A DNA stretch of 64,000 nt, taken from Stieleria maiorica. Lineage in GTDB: Bacteria; Planctomycetota; Planctomycetia; Pirellulales; Pirellulaceae. The number at the start of each line of letters is the position of its first letter. The first letter of the stretch is position 1. Below the pieces are notes generated by a model. That model saw only the letters and a program-made list of their open reading frames with translations. It searched no databases and had not been told where the DNA came from. The translations under genes were made by a program, and so were the position numbers. The stretch lies in assembly GCF_008035925.1 (NCBI RefSeq), contig NZ_CP036264.1:395774-459773 (forward strand), read 5' to 3'. Positions 35,501 to 40,476 of this stretch are shown in pieces.

Positions 35501-38500
35501 GGATCCGGATTCGGATGCCCAACTGACTTTCGACGCCATCGGACTGCCGTTTGGCGCCGCTCTCGATACAACCTCGGGAACTGTCACCTGGACTCCAAAG
35601 CCGGCTGATCTCGGTGACCGCGTGGTCGTCTACTCGGTCGATGACGGGAGTGCGGTCGTTCAACGATCTGCCATCCTACGCGCCGCCTACGAGCCTAGCG
35701 AACCGAGTGTCTCGATCGAAATCACTCCGAGTTTTCCCTCAGTTCCCGGACAACAAGTGTTCGTGACCGCGCTGGTGGACAGCTTTCTCACGATCGAACA
35801 ACTTGAGATCATGGTCGATGGAGTTTCCCTGGAACTCGACGAGCGAGGACGCGGCCGATTCGTCCCGGATCGACCGGGCAAATTCAATGTGGTCGCAACT
35901 GCGGTTGATGTGGCGGGAACCGTTTCAGTCCAGCAACAGCAGATTCGAGTGAAGAGTGGGGTTGATAACCAACCTCCCTCGGTGTCATTCGACGGGCATG
36001 CAGAGGGGTTAGTGATCGACAATCCAACTCCCATTCGTGCAACCGTGTTAGACGAGAACCTCGACGAATGGGTCTTGGAATTGCTTCATCGCGTCGATGG
36101 GCCGGCCATCGAGATCGCTGGTGGCATCGATGCGATTGCGAATACACCAATTGCGACTATCGATCCTGGCGAATTCGCCAACGGATTCTATCTGCTTCGT
36201 TTGACCGCGGTCGACTACGATGGCCGGACTTCCACATCCGTTGTCTCGATCGAAGTCAACAGCGCCGACAAACGTCGCCATGTCCGCAGCGAGGTTGACT
36301 TGTCATTTGAGTTTTCAGGGCAGACGATCACCCTGACGCGACAGTACGATTCGCTCAATCACCTTGCAGAGAGCAGTTTCGGAGGTGGCTGGCGGTGGAC
36401 CGACCATGACTTCATGATCGAGACGAATGTCGACGCGGCCGGCTCAGGAAGCACAGGGATCGTCACGCCCTACACAACGACGACCCGTCTCTATTTGACA
36501 CTTCCAAACGGAGAGCGGACGCGTTTTTGGTTCGACCCGGAGCCACTTCAATTTGAGCATCTCAACCTCTTTCGACCGCAATGGCGGAGCGATTCGGGCG
36601 ACAACACGCTTGAATCGAAGGACGCGTTATTGCTTCGCGCGGGGAATCGCTATTACGAATACGTTTCCGGGCGTCCCTACAATCCGACTTCGCAATCTCC
36701 TGGCAAAAACAGCTTTGAGTTGTCTACGGCGGACGGGATTCGTTATCAACTCGATCCGGCTGGCCGGGCAACGAGAATGATTTTGCCGACGGGGCAGTCG
36801 TTGATTCTCTCCGAATCAGGAATCCTGATGTCCTCCGGCGAACGCATCACGTTGGTAGGAAACGAGAATGGGCACATCGCGTCCGTGATCTCGCCGTCCA
36901 AAAGACTTGACTACGGATACGATCTCGGGAACCGATTGACTTCCGTCGTCGACAGTGAATTACAAACCGCGACGCAGTACGGATATGCCGAATCATCCGG
37001 CCGACGACTCAGTCTCGTGGTCACGCCGAGTGATGGTGATCTCATCGCATACAATGGACCAACAACAACCACACCTCTTGCGGGAAATCTCGGCACTGCC
37101 TTCCGCTTCGCGTCGCAAGGATTATCAGGGACGTTGAATCCAAATGTCAGCGACCAGTGGGCGTTTGCATTGAGACCGTCTGAGTTGGGAACCACCCGAT
37201 TGGGCACGGTGCTCATCGGGGTTGAAATCGAATCGCAATCAGTCACTTGGTCACCCTCCGGAGAAGTTGCCGGAGCGTCATCCGTCCTTCGGCACGACGG
37301 CCCAGGGTCAAGTTATGCCGTTTTCCCGATTTCAACGGCGGGGCTTCAACAATTGACGGTCGACGGCACCGGCGACCTCACCGACGGACGGTACACCGTC
37401 GCGTTGTCTGTGGTTGGTGATGTCAATTTCGACGGCAAAGTCGATGGTACCGACGAGCAACTGGTCTCCACCGCGTTGGGAAGCCAACTCGGCGAGTCCA
37501 GCTATCACCCCGAGTACGACTTGAACAGGAACGATCGTGTCGATGCGGCAGATCTAAGCCTCCTATCTGCAAACTTTTCGTTCCAGGCGAACCGCCCTCC
37601 ACAGGCGGTCGATGCCTCAATCAGGACCCACGAGGATCTTCGACTTTCGGTCCCGTTGAAATCAATTCTTTCAGACCAGGAATTCGATCCGATCTTTCTG
37701 AGAATTGACGCGGTTGGCGGCGGATCCGCGCGTCTGACAAAAGATCGGCGATCCGTCCTATTCCAACCGAATGACGGATTTATCGGCACCGGAAACCTGT
37801 CGATTACAACGAGCGACGGATTCAACGCATCAGCACATGAGTTCTCGATCGATGTCAGCAGCGCGGCATTGGTCGAACTGCAACTGGTCACGCGGCAATT
37901 GTCGCTGGAACTGGGGGAATCTGCGGAGATTGAAATCGTTGGGACATTCGAAGATCAAGAGTCCGTCCGTTTGCCCCCCGACTATGTCACGCTTTCGCTC
38001 ACTGATTCTTCAATGATCGAACTCGATTCCAGTGGAAGGCTCGTAGCCCGTGGCAATGGGACGTCGGTCATCGTTGCGAACCGGGGAGCGTTAAGCGATG
38101 CAACCACCGTGGTGTCAGGTTCCGGCGATGAGACCACTGGCATGCTACGTCTTGTCGGTATCGACGTGTTTCCTGAATCCGTCTCGCTGCCGACGACAAG
38201 CGGTGTTCGACCGCTAAGCGTAACGGTAAACGAACAACTGAATCTGACCGCGGCTTCCGAGGGAACGATCTATGTTTCGTCGGACAATCGAGTAGCGGCC
38301 GTTTCAGACAATGGCTTGATCACCGCGACCGGACCGGGACAAGCCACAATCATCGCGCTCAACGGGCCGTCCGAGTTTCGCGTCGCCGTCACAACGCAGG
38401 AGCCGGTGCCAGGTCCTGCCCTGATTGGAACCGACGGCGGAGTCGTGTTTCAGGACGGGCTGACCGTTCAAGTCGCGCCAAACTCATTGTCTGACGATGT

Positions 38501-38906
38501 GACTATCTCCGCAACCAAAGTCGAGGAAGCGAACCTCAGCCTGGCCGTTCCCGAATGGCTGGATTTCGTAGCGGCGTTTGAATTGCAACTGGGAGGCGAC
38601 GATCTTGCGGTTCCCGCCCAGCTAATGTTTCCCACCCCGGCGGGTGTCGATCCTGGAACACCGGTCTTCTACTATCGGCTGTTCGAACTCCCCAATGATG
38701 CCGGCGTGTTCGAACCGATCTGGCTTCAGGAGGAGGTTGGGATCGCCGGCGTTGATGGCTACGTGCGAACCTCTTCCCCGCCGCATCCAGGAATCAAAAC
38801 GACCGGGACCTACCTGATGGCGGAGGGAGCCATACGAACCACGGTTGGAACTGTGCAAGCGACCGTTTCCAGTGTCAATCGTTATACCCCAGTTGGCTAT
38901 GGTTAG
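14541..38906 (+). CDS. Giant secreted/surface multidomain protein (8121 residues)
   Basis: GTG start with AAGGTGA upstream. Residues 1-31 are very basic; 32-42 (LELLEDRRMLA) is the LEPR-XLL-like signature of planctomycete exported giants. In order: beta-helix, filamentous-adhesin-like repeats (~47-1390); two Calx-beta-like repeats (~1394-1619); a second W-D-G-G-G-D-G-opened beta-helix (~1620-2314); three more Calx-beta-like repeats (~2314-2654); a first CARDB-like unit and an F5/8 type C (discoidin-like) domain (~2779-2917); fourteen more CARDB-like repeats (~2924-4784); a PPC-like domain; a beta-propeller (~5690-5970); putative-Ig/cadherin-like repeats (~6180-7050); an RHS/YD-like segment (~7250-7510); a dockerin-like Ca2+ pair (~7626-7679); Big_2-like and ZU5-like domains at the end. 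No catalytic domain is seen, so an adhesive or structural role is likely. The frame stops shortly before an IS110 transposase, and the true C-terminus may lie beyond it. Confidence 0.93.
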   Translation: MKNVKNTINRPRRQNRKRRKQRLRLSRKQLRLELLEDRRMLAQVDWDGGGDGLLWSDPINWSTDQLPGVNDDVRINLAGDYEVIIDSDVSVASIAIGNAVGTQTLAIDSSTLELTAGPLVVASGSTVDVIAPASIRGQVDNSGQFDLSYDVFSSSQPPESVTLSGAFINRPGGLMTLFPGVNATNTTAAITQTFTADFQNGLTNAGTIRLSEGVGSSKDAANTELRISGGTLLNQASGVIESVIGDGAGSIGSRTISGTINNQGTIEAVDRDLILTDATLSDNGELKTNPGTSIVVSSGSRFNPGTGQITGSGTLELRGGAELGDGTITGDVEFYDAGMPAGTSVTNAGVLTFHEHFSFSSSADVTRTIAGTFTNAATGMLRLMPSVNAVNTTAAITKTYTVDFRNGLTNAGRIELSEGNSANVDSAITVLRISDGTLLNESTGVIASLLGGGNGSVRPREIDGNLSNSGMLSLSEDLVHRGVGAMLDNRQTIQNTATGRLIVAGSTLNNEGTLETPTDIVAEVRGGMFNPLTGELTGDGFLLLDDAAVLGSGTLKGNLRYDDAEFPESSVFVNEGMIEFVRHHPFSSSSEATRVMAGTFTNASTGTLEFKPSVGATNTTAPISKTLTVDFQNGLTNAGAIRLGEGASDSSDSANTLVRISGGVLDNRPTGVIETILGDGAGTIGSRAISGTIDNQGTIEAVDRDLILTDATLSDNGDLKTNPGTSIVVSSGSRFNPGTGQITGSGTFELRGGAELGNGTITGDVEFYDAGMPAGTSVTNAGVLTFHEHFSFSSSVDVTRTIAGTFTNAATGTLRLMPNVNAVNTTAAITKTYTVDFQNGLTNAGRIELSEGNSASIDSAITVLRISGGTLLNESTGVILSARGEGSGSLHPRVIDGDTMNLGTIFISHDLKHQGTGDTLVNQNSIVNTFGGSLMVNGSTFNNEGTMETPVGVIARVDGGTFNPLSGALIGDGFLLLDGGAALGGGTLQGNLRFDNAEFPASSVLVNEGLIEVVRHHASSTTPEVTRTFAGSFTNAATGTLAIKPSVNATNTTAAINKTLSVDFPNGLTNAGTIELGEGPSGNSDAANTTLSISGGMLLNLATGTITSQAGEGSGTRGARHISGPITNDGTILVQSQDLSLSEAPSNYTDGRLAGGNYVIHNRFVFPNQGITNLASSIEQHGNGRIFDGSGNNSLVSLSTIETDGELQLLDETGLFINGALENRGLFRLDGLSAFATGFFTDLVQTDGLTEITNGAEMLTGTFFLDGGSLRGDGTLLGNISNRVGVVQPLGGGLVVLGRFEQGNAGTLQIALNGPPPDQFGFVRADEVSLDGTLSVSVADGYAPGAADSFEILDYPLFSRSGDFATFTGLDYAPNRLLVPNNTGDGYFLDADFVSISVEPFENLATTEAGGSVTFSVTLDQQPTADVTVGISTSDPSEGTVSVDSVTFTPTDWASKSVTVTGVDDFDDDGNIGYRIVTSAAVSDDLNFKDFDPVDVSLVNQDDDETQIIITPSSSTETTETGGTTEFSVSLGSRPTAEVIVDVRSNLTREGQVSVEQLVFTPENFNTPQTVTVTGQDDSVDDGDTDYAITLSIAATADADYQSASDQTITLRNIDDDTANFVWDGGGDGTSWHDPLNWLGDAVPDATADVLIPDQSGDITVAVTQSITINSLYAEENVAVSQSSLSVSGGALLTRLEISGTLTGSGDVTITDRLDWPRGAMRGSGKTILASGATASANTAFYQNGLYRTFENYGALAVTGTINVLSDGTATGTGVLANMPGGTLTLNNRATLSFRQDGQSGMAAGLVTNAGTLQQIGVDGSSVSIPFDNDGGTIEIVEGSLGLVSSPNLIDTTVVGSGLSAQGTVTIDHLTFNDPLALTGGTLNLVPGFDLIGDGVLSIQGVVSINEDQTLERLHLSGTLTGSGDVTITDRLDWPRGAMRGSGKTILASGATASANTAFYQNGLYRTFENYGALAVTGTINVLSDGTATGTGVLANMPGGTLTLNNRATLSFRQDGQSGMAAGLVTNAGTLQQIGVDGSSVFIPFENEGIVEVFEGRLDIASSFSNFANNRFAGGRYIIAGELRFPGADIQSNAATIELIAPGAAIRDTGGNDALRGFRLNEVDGTFAIADGVDITVPADFTNAGIVDVGFGSTFSVTGDFIQTGGETGVAEGGWIDPSNQFLLQGGTLEGNGIVWSDTVNSGGDVMPGFDGPGILTIRGNYTQTSGGSLSFDVAGTEFGTQYDRLGVFNSVTLDGTLNVDVASTFLPSRGDVFELITSFGIQTGGFSAFNGLVIDNNRALVPVRTDNTYSLASVVAGIKIEPLTGLTTTEAGGTATFTIQLEDIPAAPVTINLQPSDPGEGSLDASSVTFDENNWNVPQTVTITGLDDDVDDGDKPYSILTAPIISDDPLYSGLDPSDVNVVNVDDDQAGLVVSSPTTNQTSEAGGTSELTIALESEPTANVIVSVNSNDSGEGAPSPSLITFTPEDWNVARAVTIAGQPDDVDDGDIPYQVTVAIESSADTAYAAVASQTFDLTNADDDTAGITVAAPTNLQTSESGATASFTVVLDSEPTENVTLTVESNDSSEATVTPPTYTFTPTNWDQPQTFTVTGLDDLLDDGDVPYQITFTATTSSDPLYDGIQLDPLPAINLNTQTYDLALIDVDTSGLVYDSQTLTVGGTVSATVTNAGPTDVPGPIEVAFFEDTDRNGSFNPAVDAILGTTTVTESLASGASRSLSVALSGSVLFVDNVIWGVVDSADVVTEIDELNNYARHECFVGGQLIDVSSNLDGSALTASGVYQASVPANAFDRNTSTGWNAGSHPPEWIEADLGGTFPLSRIELLPSQLPQTATTTHEIWVSDTPIGSNRAGAVLAKRLTSVTTSGQSFHIEFDETIPGRYVQVHTTSSASWVSWFEISVLAQEQQPAPDLTASYIRTNPAGASVNVVARVGNGGQVHTEAGVPVAFYDGDPSADGTLLGTVNTTRRLDPGEFEDVTISVPSSFTQLYVVADDDGTGTGTIAECDEENNQAFVDAQPRPDLDVDSVTAVGSAQTGDVISVAWRVNNIGQAFAEASWTDQVFLSSDQVLDAADTLLGQLSRTDDLAFSSRYDAQIDVTIPQDATGDLFLIVATDAAGAVIELDEANNIATSAIAISPAPTPDLRFASASTSSDSIQPGQQVVLRWTVENLGTAIAAADWTDQVYLSTDGTVAGGIPIASVIQDMALDVNQNRTVESTIVIPDVADGQYRLVFTLDRNDDLFERDGETNNEFVLPQTITVGHPDLTGDLVDPPAEVVAGSTLTIDWIESQIGSTATLSGFATRLYLSQDDRVDTGDVLLAERLETEIWQPGRTLNSQAEVAIPIELSGNYFLVLSTDADDEIYELGAEENNLAASPITLTVPPHADLVASNVANPTMVIGDPASMTVSWTVTNSGDAPTNADRWVDSIILSPDEIFGNDDDRVVGQFERETALANGDSYDASVDLTLPLGMSGLFNVFVQSDSQGDVFEDGKTANNNARAAGQVDITPAPYADLVVSSITVPPQASSGGPLEVSWEVANQGIAATDVASWSDIIRLARKPDGTDLLHAFDLVSGDRSIAVSSSHFGVLDVDQSYRRTSQIALPNGLEGTFYVVVSTGTFSSVFEHRFGGNNGLISDATDVTVAPSPDLVVESITAPPEAKSGTKIDVEWTVRNTGSAAADGRWSDRVSLKPVGDPDANLISLGIFETSLSLDPGLSYTRAEQFSIAAELEGAFQVVVHSNFTDALYEHADAADNNVSEDDGIIVVSHPPRPDLQVTDIIAPTNVPAGGTIAATYIVTNRGTETTKGRWKDRVYLSLDNRITSDDIELGTFGNAAALAPNESYQVSIDPYVVPGRFRGDVFVLVQTDIDDSIEEYPDEDNNVATHSFFAEALPPADLVTSGVVAPDEVFEGTTIDVSYTVTNLGLGETNVDSWNDTIWLTVDRNRPDVRTDDILLGTFSHSGSLAIGEDYQATHRVTLPRIDGRDFNAGQWQITVWSDAYDVVIEDTRDINANPDDPNELDSNNYKSRSITVLPIPPADLVVDSVVAPANVVAGTALAVEWTVRNQGDTATQGDTWYDSVYVSTHADRRHPDARTWSLGTFTHQGRLDADQHYSAEAVFDLTPEIFGNHVIVETDTRSPGIYEGLFEDNNERSTEIEISRAAADLQITNIDLPASSESGEYVDLSWTVTNVGAPVWSGTTYWTDYVYLSRFPEFQLSESTLVRKQIHRSDTPLGTGESYTESTQIRMPRGADGEYYVYVWTDALPIPDPRPHEPVVPSMDNGSSEAFYAGTNGWGRGAVYEGGRLQNGGFAANEFNNRDSRAIEVSYSEPDLSITSLTVPSGTAESSQSITVNWTVQNIGTAATYSRPGTDLAETAWPDRVFLSRDESLDSSDWLLGSRDGFGANGKVLGVGETYSRSLDVRLPQGIDGDFYLIVDVDSKFTRARFPKVDGSGIEFRAGGSSATDCLAIFRNDIVSCGDTPMAVVLEFDGEADNTAKAFLPIELTDPPDLQVTSVAVPPRLLAGKSFDVQYTVSNLGAGDTPPNQASWTDLVYLSRDPFLDRKTDLYLGSGSHSGGLTTGQSYTATQSVRAPRDLQGPYYVIVITDPILNNRFPDGNVFELDKEFNNWFAGKPPTVIELPPPADLQVDSISIPQTGKSGEDVQITWSVTNHGPEPATGPWSDALYLSEDAIWDIGDIPLGRTAFPGIVENNATRFSMAVGETYTSTLTATLPPAKPGQYRVITRTDIFDDVFEAENELNNQTASPGTIELSVDALTPGVPLATTLSTGQVRLYEVQVGAGETLRVSIESDAKDAANEIFIRFRDVPNGIAYDAAYSGQLAADQSATIATTEPGSYFVLVRGYSQPADDTPVTLTAELLPFQVTDVNTDVGGDSRWVTTTIHGAKFDENAIPKLVRPRFGEFEPVDYKVLDSTRILATFDLRDAPRGLYDVKVINPDGEEASLPYRYLIERAIEHDVSVGLGGPRVLNPGEVGTYSFSVDNRSNVDTPYVYFTIGVPELGTNPDLFDFRYAAFTSNLRGRPDGEALDDVPWASLDSAITTPQDDSFQTDAIGQITAAGVIPDLTVGDFAGLTFNVHTYPGLQELIDQEENEFLAAMDRFYEMLSTLVSDQQKLDELFPQLSEAYAEYAGSFMDTIDPILIAFQFHIRASATAVDRDEFIALQTQESLALRDAVLDDPDASPALRVLAADRDTWADAYLAALEEGGLLRPEDDVPPVRENPKVISLAAVLSTGVLAGPVGEEIQTAGSLLEFFDHIRRWYGDDAGLAETSNPEATYANEVDPAAFDLNQSRQTHFQSFNIYVPFSNKLGSAALDVPPGAELSPPNFARFLEGTGAETPGATLIGPFGFGEQQFVPATAPLPYTIQFQNDASASSATNDLRVITELDEDVDIQSFRLGDLKLGDVQVHIPDDRATFQGDFDFTESKGFVLRVTAGVDLGTRIASWRLQAIDPATGELVRDGDIGLLPPNDARGRGAGFVTYEVNPAADLDVDNEVTASARVILNNAPPMQTNATSHRVDVAAPLTTLSTTPIGADGSRFQVDWNANDETDGSGVKHVTVYVAKDGGDFEIWQRQSTESSGIYVGTPGSTYEFLALATDNAGNQESPRLGTAVPADGSQVNLGTTNRFDRTSAPLPPAPEPVETPSTNELFLAAQSAVPSAGNTSEFASVLHPFAARQFASGIPTSEAGIGPMAIAVRDDGTTLISGGVGRNFLYEVSIEGGSVGNAVTELSHPIFDLQFDTNGGLWAATGGGPLLLLNGETGAIEREFGEGVTQSLAVDPTSGDVFVSTARGIARFDPVDETFTPFSNLRVGNLTFDPEGVLWGATWPSRETVVRFADDGTPEPILDFEIPIDSLTFGVPGTDLEGLLFISSNSGKRGAGGELIMVDLATRQQTPVATGGTRGDIVKATADGRLLISQTNQVDVLQPLVAPKVAFTNPPQDAVVALPQFQIMVTFDQRMNTESATDSGSVLNPYNYLLTSGVSGSLEIEEIQYDEVTNTVAISFSSFEPGQYDFVVFNTVESASGILLAEEYATSFLAISDFSQFLDIEFDASRSHRGAETVSIDVTLTNSSINDVAVPLYLVLDPISGFSGVPTATIFDQNNDVWLLDLSDSVAGGFLSPGETTIAKTVSVQNSEIQRVLFEYGIYSLPSNNQKPVFASTPNTQADVGTMYQYTAQANDPDGSHLRYLLAKGPSGMQIDDNSGLVTWQPDAGSKESVVVEIHAYDTRNAYATQKFIINVSGVNQPPVIEGLLDSYTVSEGQALTIPILVSDDNADPIFVWASELPPGAVYDDQIKAIVWTPGLNDAGIYPSVSIFADDGLSISKSTTTIVVEPLNQPPQLLLPERLPGREGETIRYHVDAFDPEGERLAFRSNSLPPGAVLDPETGIFSWVPEFFQAGDYDVVFEVSDGLHWTQESVLVSVSNANAAPYFGGARDFVIQEGQDIRFRTTAFDPDNPGYIGPLPASDGSLELLDGDASTVTYAATNLPPGSQFDPTSAEFYWQTGFNESGFYRFTVRASDDGDGVDTGQSAAAEYTVTVLNANRPPVIEPINNVQLDRDETLTLAIRATDLDFNPITLSASGLPGYPLPDFVSFAAGNDGRGTFTFTPGINDRGNYPITVRAEDDGDGDPSKSHVDFQTFVVTVNSTNEPPVLSPIGDKVVIAGETVQFSVNVTDLDEDGLTFSTAGLPQGATLVPTSSYGQAIFLWTTGGDDIGIHPVTVTVQDSGNGNPANLFSAEETIRLLVRESNQSPSLDPPSGLQLHELEDWSLQLTASDPDGDTVTFSAQGLPPGAKLNAATGQVSWTPNLFQAGRYPDVVFSVSDGNAVASASVELVVHNNNQAPILTPPQMETIFEGERIELTLNADDIDGDAIRLSAANLPAGAALDTASGEFAWQPNFEQAGTYVIDVTASDDSGGSDTVELVLSVVDVNLAPSIDVGNQEAIVGQPLQFVIEALDPDSDAQLTFDAIGLPFGAALDTTSGTVTWTPKPADLGDRVVVYSVDDGSAVVQRSAILRAAYEPSEPSVSIEITPSFPSVPGQQVFVTALVDSFLTIEQLEIMVDGVSLELDERGRGRFVPDRPGKFNVVATAVDVAGTVSVQQQQIRVKSGVDNQPPSVSFDGHAEGLVIDNPTPIRATVLDENLDEWVLELLHRVDGPAIEIAGGIDAIANTPIATIDPGEFANGFYLLRLTAVDYDGRTSTSVVSIEVNSADKRRHVRSEVDLSFEFSGQTITLTRQYDSLNHLAESSFGGGWRWTDHDFMIETNVDAAGSGSTGIVTPYTTTTRLYLTLPNGERTRFWFDPEPLQFEHLNLFRPQWRSDSGDNTLESKDALLLRAGNRYYEYVSGRPYNPTSQSPGKNSFELSTADGIRYQLDPAGRATRMILPTGQSLILSESGILMSSGERITLVGNENGHIASVISPSKRLDYGYDLGNRLTSVVDSELQTATQYGYAESSGRRLSLVVTPSDGDLIAYNGPTTTTPLAGNLGTAFRFASQGLSGTLNPNVSDQWAFALRPSELGTTRLGTVLIGVEIESQSVTWSPSGEVAGASSVLRHDGPGSSYAVFPISTAGLQQLTVDGTGDLTDGRYTVALSVVGDVNFDGKVDGTDEQLVSTALGSQLGESSYHPEYDLNRNDRVDAADLSLLSANFSFQANRPPQAVDASIRTHEDLRLSVPLKSILSDQEFDPIFLRIDAVGGGSARLTKDRRSVLFQPNDGFIGTGNLSITTSDGFNASAHEFSIDVSSAALVELQLVTRQLSLELGESAEIEIVGTFEDQESVRLPPDYVTLSLTDSSMIELDSSGRLVARGNGTSVIVANRGALSDATTVVSGSGDETTGMLRLVGIDVFPESVSLPTTSGVRPLSVTVNEQLNLTAASEGTIYVSSDNRVAAVSDNGLITATGPGQATIIALNGPSEFRVAVTTQEPVPGPALIGTDGGVVFQDGLTVQVAPNSLSDDVTISATKVEEANLSLAVPEWLDFVAAFELQLGGDDLAVPAQLMFPTPAGVDPGTPVFYYRLFELPNDAGVFEPIWLQEEVGIAGVDGYVRTSSPPHPGIKTTGTYLMAEGAIRTTVGTVQATVSSVNRYTPVGYG
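15272..15880 (+). repeat. Intragenic repeat, copy 1 (offset 1299 bp)
   Basis: This ~610-bp segment of the giant gene recurs almost unchanged 1299 bp (433 codons) downstream at 16571-17179. It encodes part of the beta-helix region. Because the offset is a multiple of three, the repeat keeps the frame. Confidence 0.9.
16571..17179 (+). repeat. Intragenic repeat, copy 2 (offset 1299 bp)
   Basis: Second copy of the segment at 15272-15880, with few base changes. Around it, shorter and more diverged units of the same type (each with a D-F-x-N-G-L-T-N-A-G core) alternate in an A-B-A-B-A pattern from ~15100 to ~17900. Confidence 0.9.
19638..20020 (+). repeat. Intragenic near-identical repeat, copy 1 (offset 654 bp)
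   Basis: 383 bp of the second beta-helix region. By eye it differs from the copy 654 bp downstream at only about four positions. Confidence 0.92.
20292..20674 (+). repeat. Intragenic near-identical repeat, copy 2 (offset 654 bp)
   Basis: Second copy of 19638-20020; the offset is 218 codons, so the frame is kept. The near-identity at silent positions points to recent duplication or gene conversion. Confidence 0.92.
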
Positions 38907-38929
38907 CGGCATGGATATTTCAAAAAACA

Positions 38930-40476
38930 GGGGATGCCCCGAAACTGGTGTCTTTGATTCAAAAGACCAGGAAATTGGAGGTCATCCCCATGTCTGCTAA
39001 GAGAAGGTATCGCCGCACGTCCGTCAAGAAGATTTCACTTGAGACACTCAAGGATCTCGCCCTGGAGAAAGCAGGTGCCGGCACTTGTGTCGGTCTGGAT
39101 ATCGGCAAAAACGAGATCGTCGCTGTGGTACGCTGGGCCGACGGAGCATTTGAATGTCCCTGGAGTGTCAAAAACCCATCGGAGATCACAGAATTAATCG
39201 GACTCCTCAAGATGCTTAGAGAAACTGGTGATAGCCTGACGATCGGATTGGAGTCTACCGGGACCTACGGCGAAGTGGTTCGTGCCGCAATGACAGCGAC
39301 GTCGCTAGAGGTCCATCGCATCAGTGGCAAAGCTTCCAGTGATTATAAGGAAATCTTCGACGGTGTCCCGAGCCAGCATGATGGAAAGGATGCTGCGATT
39401 ATCGCCGAGTTGACTTGCTTTGGAAAAGGAACGCCGTGGCCGTTTGAGCCTCGGAGCGAAACCAATCAGGAGATGCGTTATCAGTTACAGCGGCTGGATG
39501 TCTTTGATCGTCATGCCACCGAGTGGTGCGGTCGTCTCGAGGCAGTTCTAGCGGCGCATTGGCCGGAGCTCTCGGGTTTGCTGTCACCGAAGAGCTCGAC
39601 ATTGATCAATATCATGCTGCACTACGGTAGTCCAGCAAGACTTGCCGCAGACGTCGACGCCGCAAAAAACCTACGGTTGTGGGGTGGCTCTTTTTTGGGA
39701 GCTCGGAAGATCGATCAGCTGATTGACTCGGCTCGTACGACGCAGGGAGTTCCGGTCGGAGAGGCTGATTTGTCTTGGATTCAGGAAATCGCGAAGGAAT
39801 TGAAACAATCAATTTTGCAGGTCAAATCCAGTAAAAAGCGGCTTGAAACGATCGCCCAATCACACGCCGGAATGAGCAATTACGTTGACCCTGTCGGTGC
39901 TGTTACGCTTTGCATGATCTGGTCTTCGGTCGGCGACCCGCGCAACTACGACAGCAGCGGCGCCTTCCTGAAGTCTCTGGGGCTGAATCTCAAGGAGCTC
40001 AGCAGTGGTAAGCGTCAAGGCCAGCTTGGGATCACCAAACGCGGTCCGAGTCTAGCCCGCAAATTCCTCTACTTGTGGGCGATGCGAGCGTTGAAGCGGC
40101 CTGAGCTACAACGCTGGTATCTGGACTTTCAAAAAGTAGGTCGCAGCACGAGCACACAGCACCGCAAGATGAAAGGGCTTGTCGCGTTGATGCGTAAGCT
40201 AAGTCGCTCCCTTTGGTACGTTTGTCAACATGACCAAGAGTTTGATTATGCAAAAGTCTTTCCCGGGCGTCCGTTAGAGAAACGCAAACGTCGCCGTCGC
40301 AACAAACGAGTTGCCGCCTGAATTTTAAGTTGATTTTCCCACAACACGTAAATCGAGGAACCTACTGAGTTACCCAACACTGTAGTCCAGCCGTTTGTTT
40401 AGGGATGACCTTCAACAGGTAGCCATCGACACCGCGTTTTTTTCGTGAGGTCCGACCCCAGTCTCAAGGCATCCCC
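38930..40476 (+). mobile_element. IS110-family insertion element (limits provisional)
   Basis: The transposase gene is bracketed by two nested inverted repeats: an outer 9-bp pair (ggggatgcc at 38930-38938, ggcatcccc at 40468-40476) and an inner 10-bp pair (aggtcatccc at 38979-38988, gggatgacct at 40402-40411). A bulged hairpin lies at 38945-38970. IS110 elements lack long terminal repeats and usually make no target duplication, so the exact ends cannot be fixed from one copy. Subterminal inverted repeats resemble the IS1111 subgroup. The element sits between the two giant-protein ORFs, all on the same strand. Confidence 0.6.
38990..40321 (+). CDS. IS110-family transposase (DEDD recombinase)
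   Basis: 443 residues from the ATG at 38990; the frame is open from 38948, but the ATG follows GGAGGTC. The N-terminal RuvC-like domain shows GLDIGKNE (first Asp), GLESTGTY (Glu) and HDGKDA (Asp) of the DEDD set. The C-terminal Tnp domain has SSGAFLKSLGL and GQLGITKRGPSLARK, which contains the conserved Ser. The tail is strongly basic. The enzyme excises and inserts the element, in this family guided by an element-encoded bridge RNA. The length is at the upper end for the family. The reading frame is intact, so it may be active. Confidence 0.92.
   Translation: MSAKRRYRRTSVKKISLETLKDLALEKAGAGTCVGLDIGKNEIVAVVRWADGAFECPWSVKNPSEITELIGLLKMLRETGDSLTIGLESTGTYGEVVRAAMTATSLEVHRISGKASSDYKEIFDGVPSQHDGKDAAIIAELTCFGKGTPWPFEPRSETNQEMRYQLQRLDVFDRHATEWCGRLEAVLAAHWPELSGLLSPKSSTLINIMLHYGSPARLAADVDAAKNLRLWGGSFLGARKIDQLIDSARTTQGVPVGEADLSWIQEIAKELKQSILQVKSSKKRLETIAQSHAGMSNYVDPVGAVTLCMIWSSVGDPRNYDSSGAFLKSLGLNLKELSSGKRQGQLGITKRGPSLARKFLYLWAMRALKRPELQRWYLDFQKVGRSTSTQHRKMKGLVALMRKLSRSLWYVCQHDQEFDYAKVFPGRPLEKRKRRRRNKRVAA

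Noticed and set aside
36290-37070. RHS-like segment as a polymorphic toxin
   Set aside because: Only a short RHS/YD-like stretch is present, with no toxin domain at its end and no immunity gene; it is an internal module of the surface protein.
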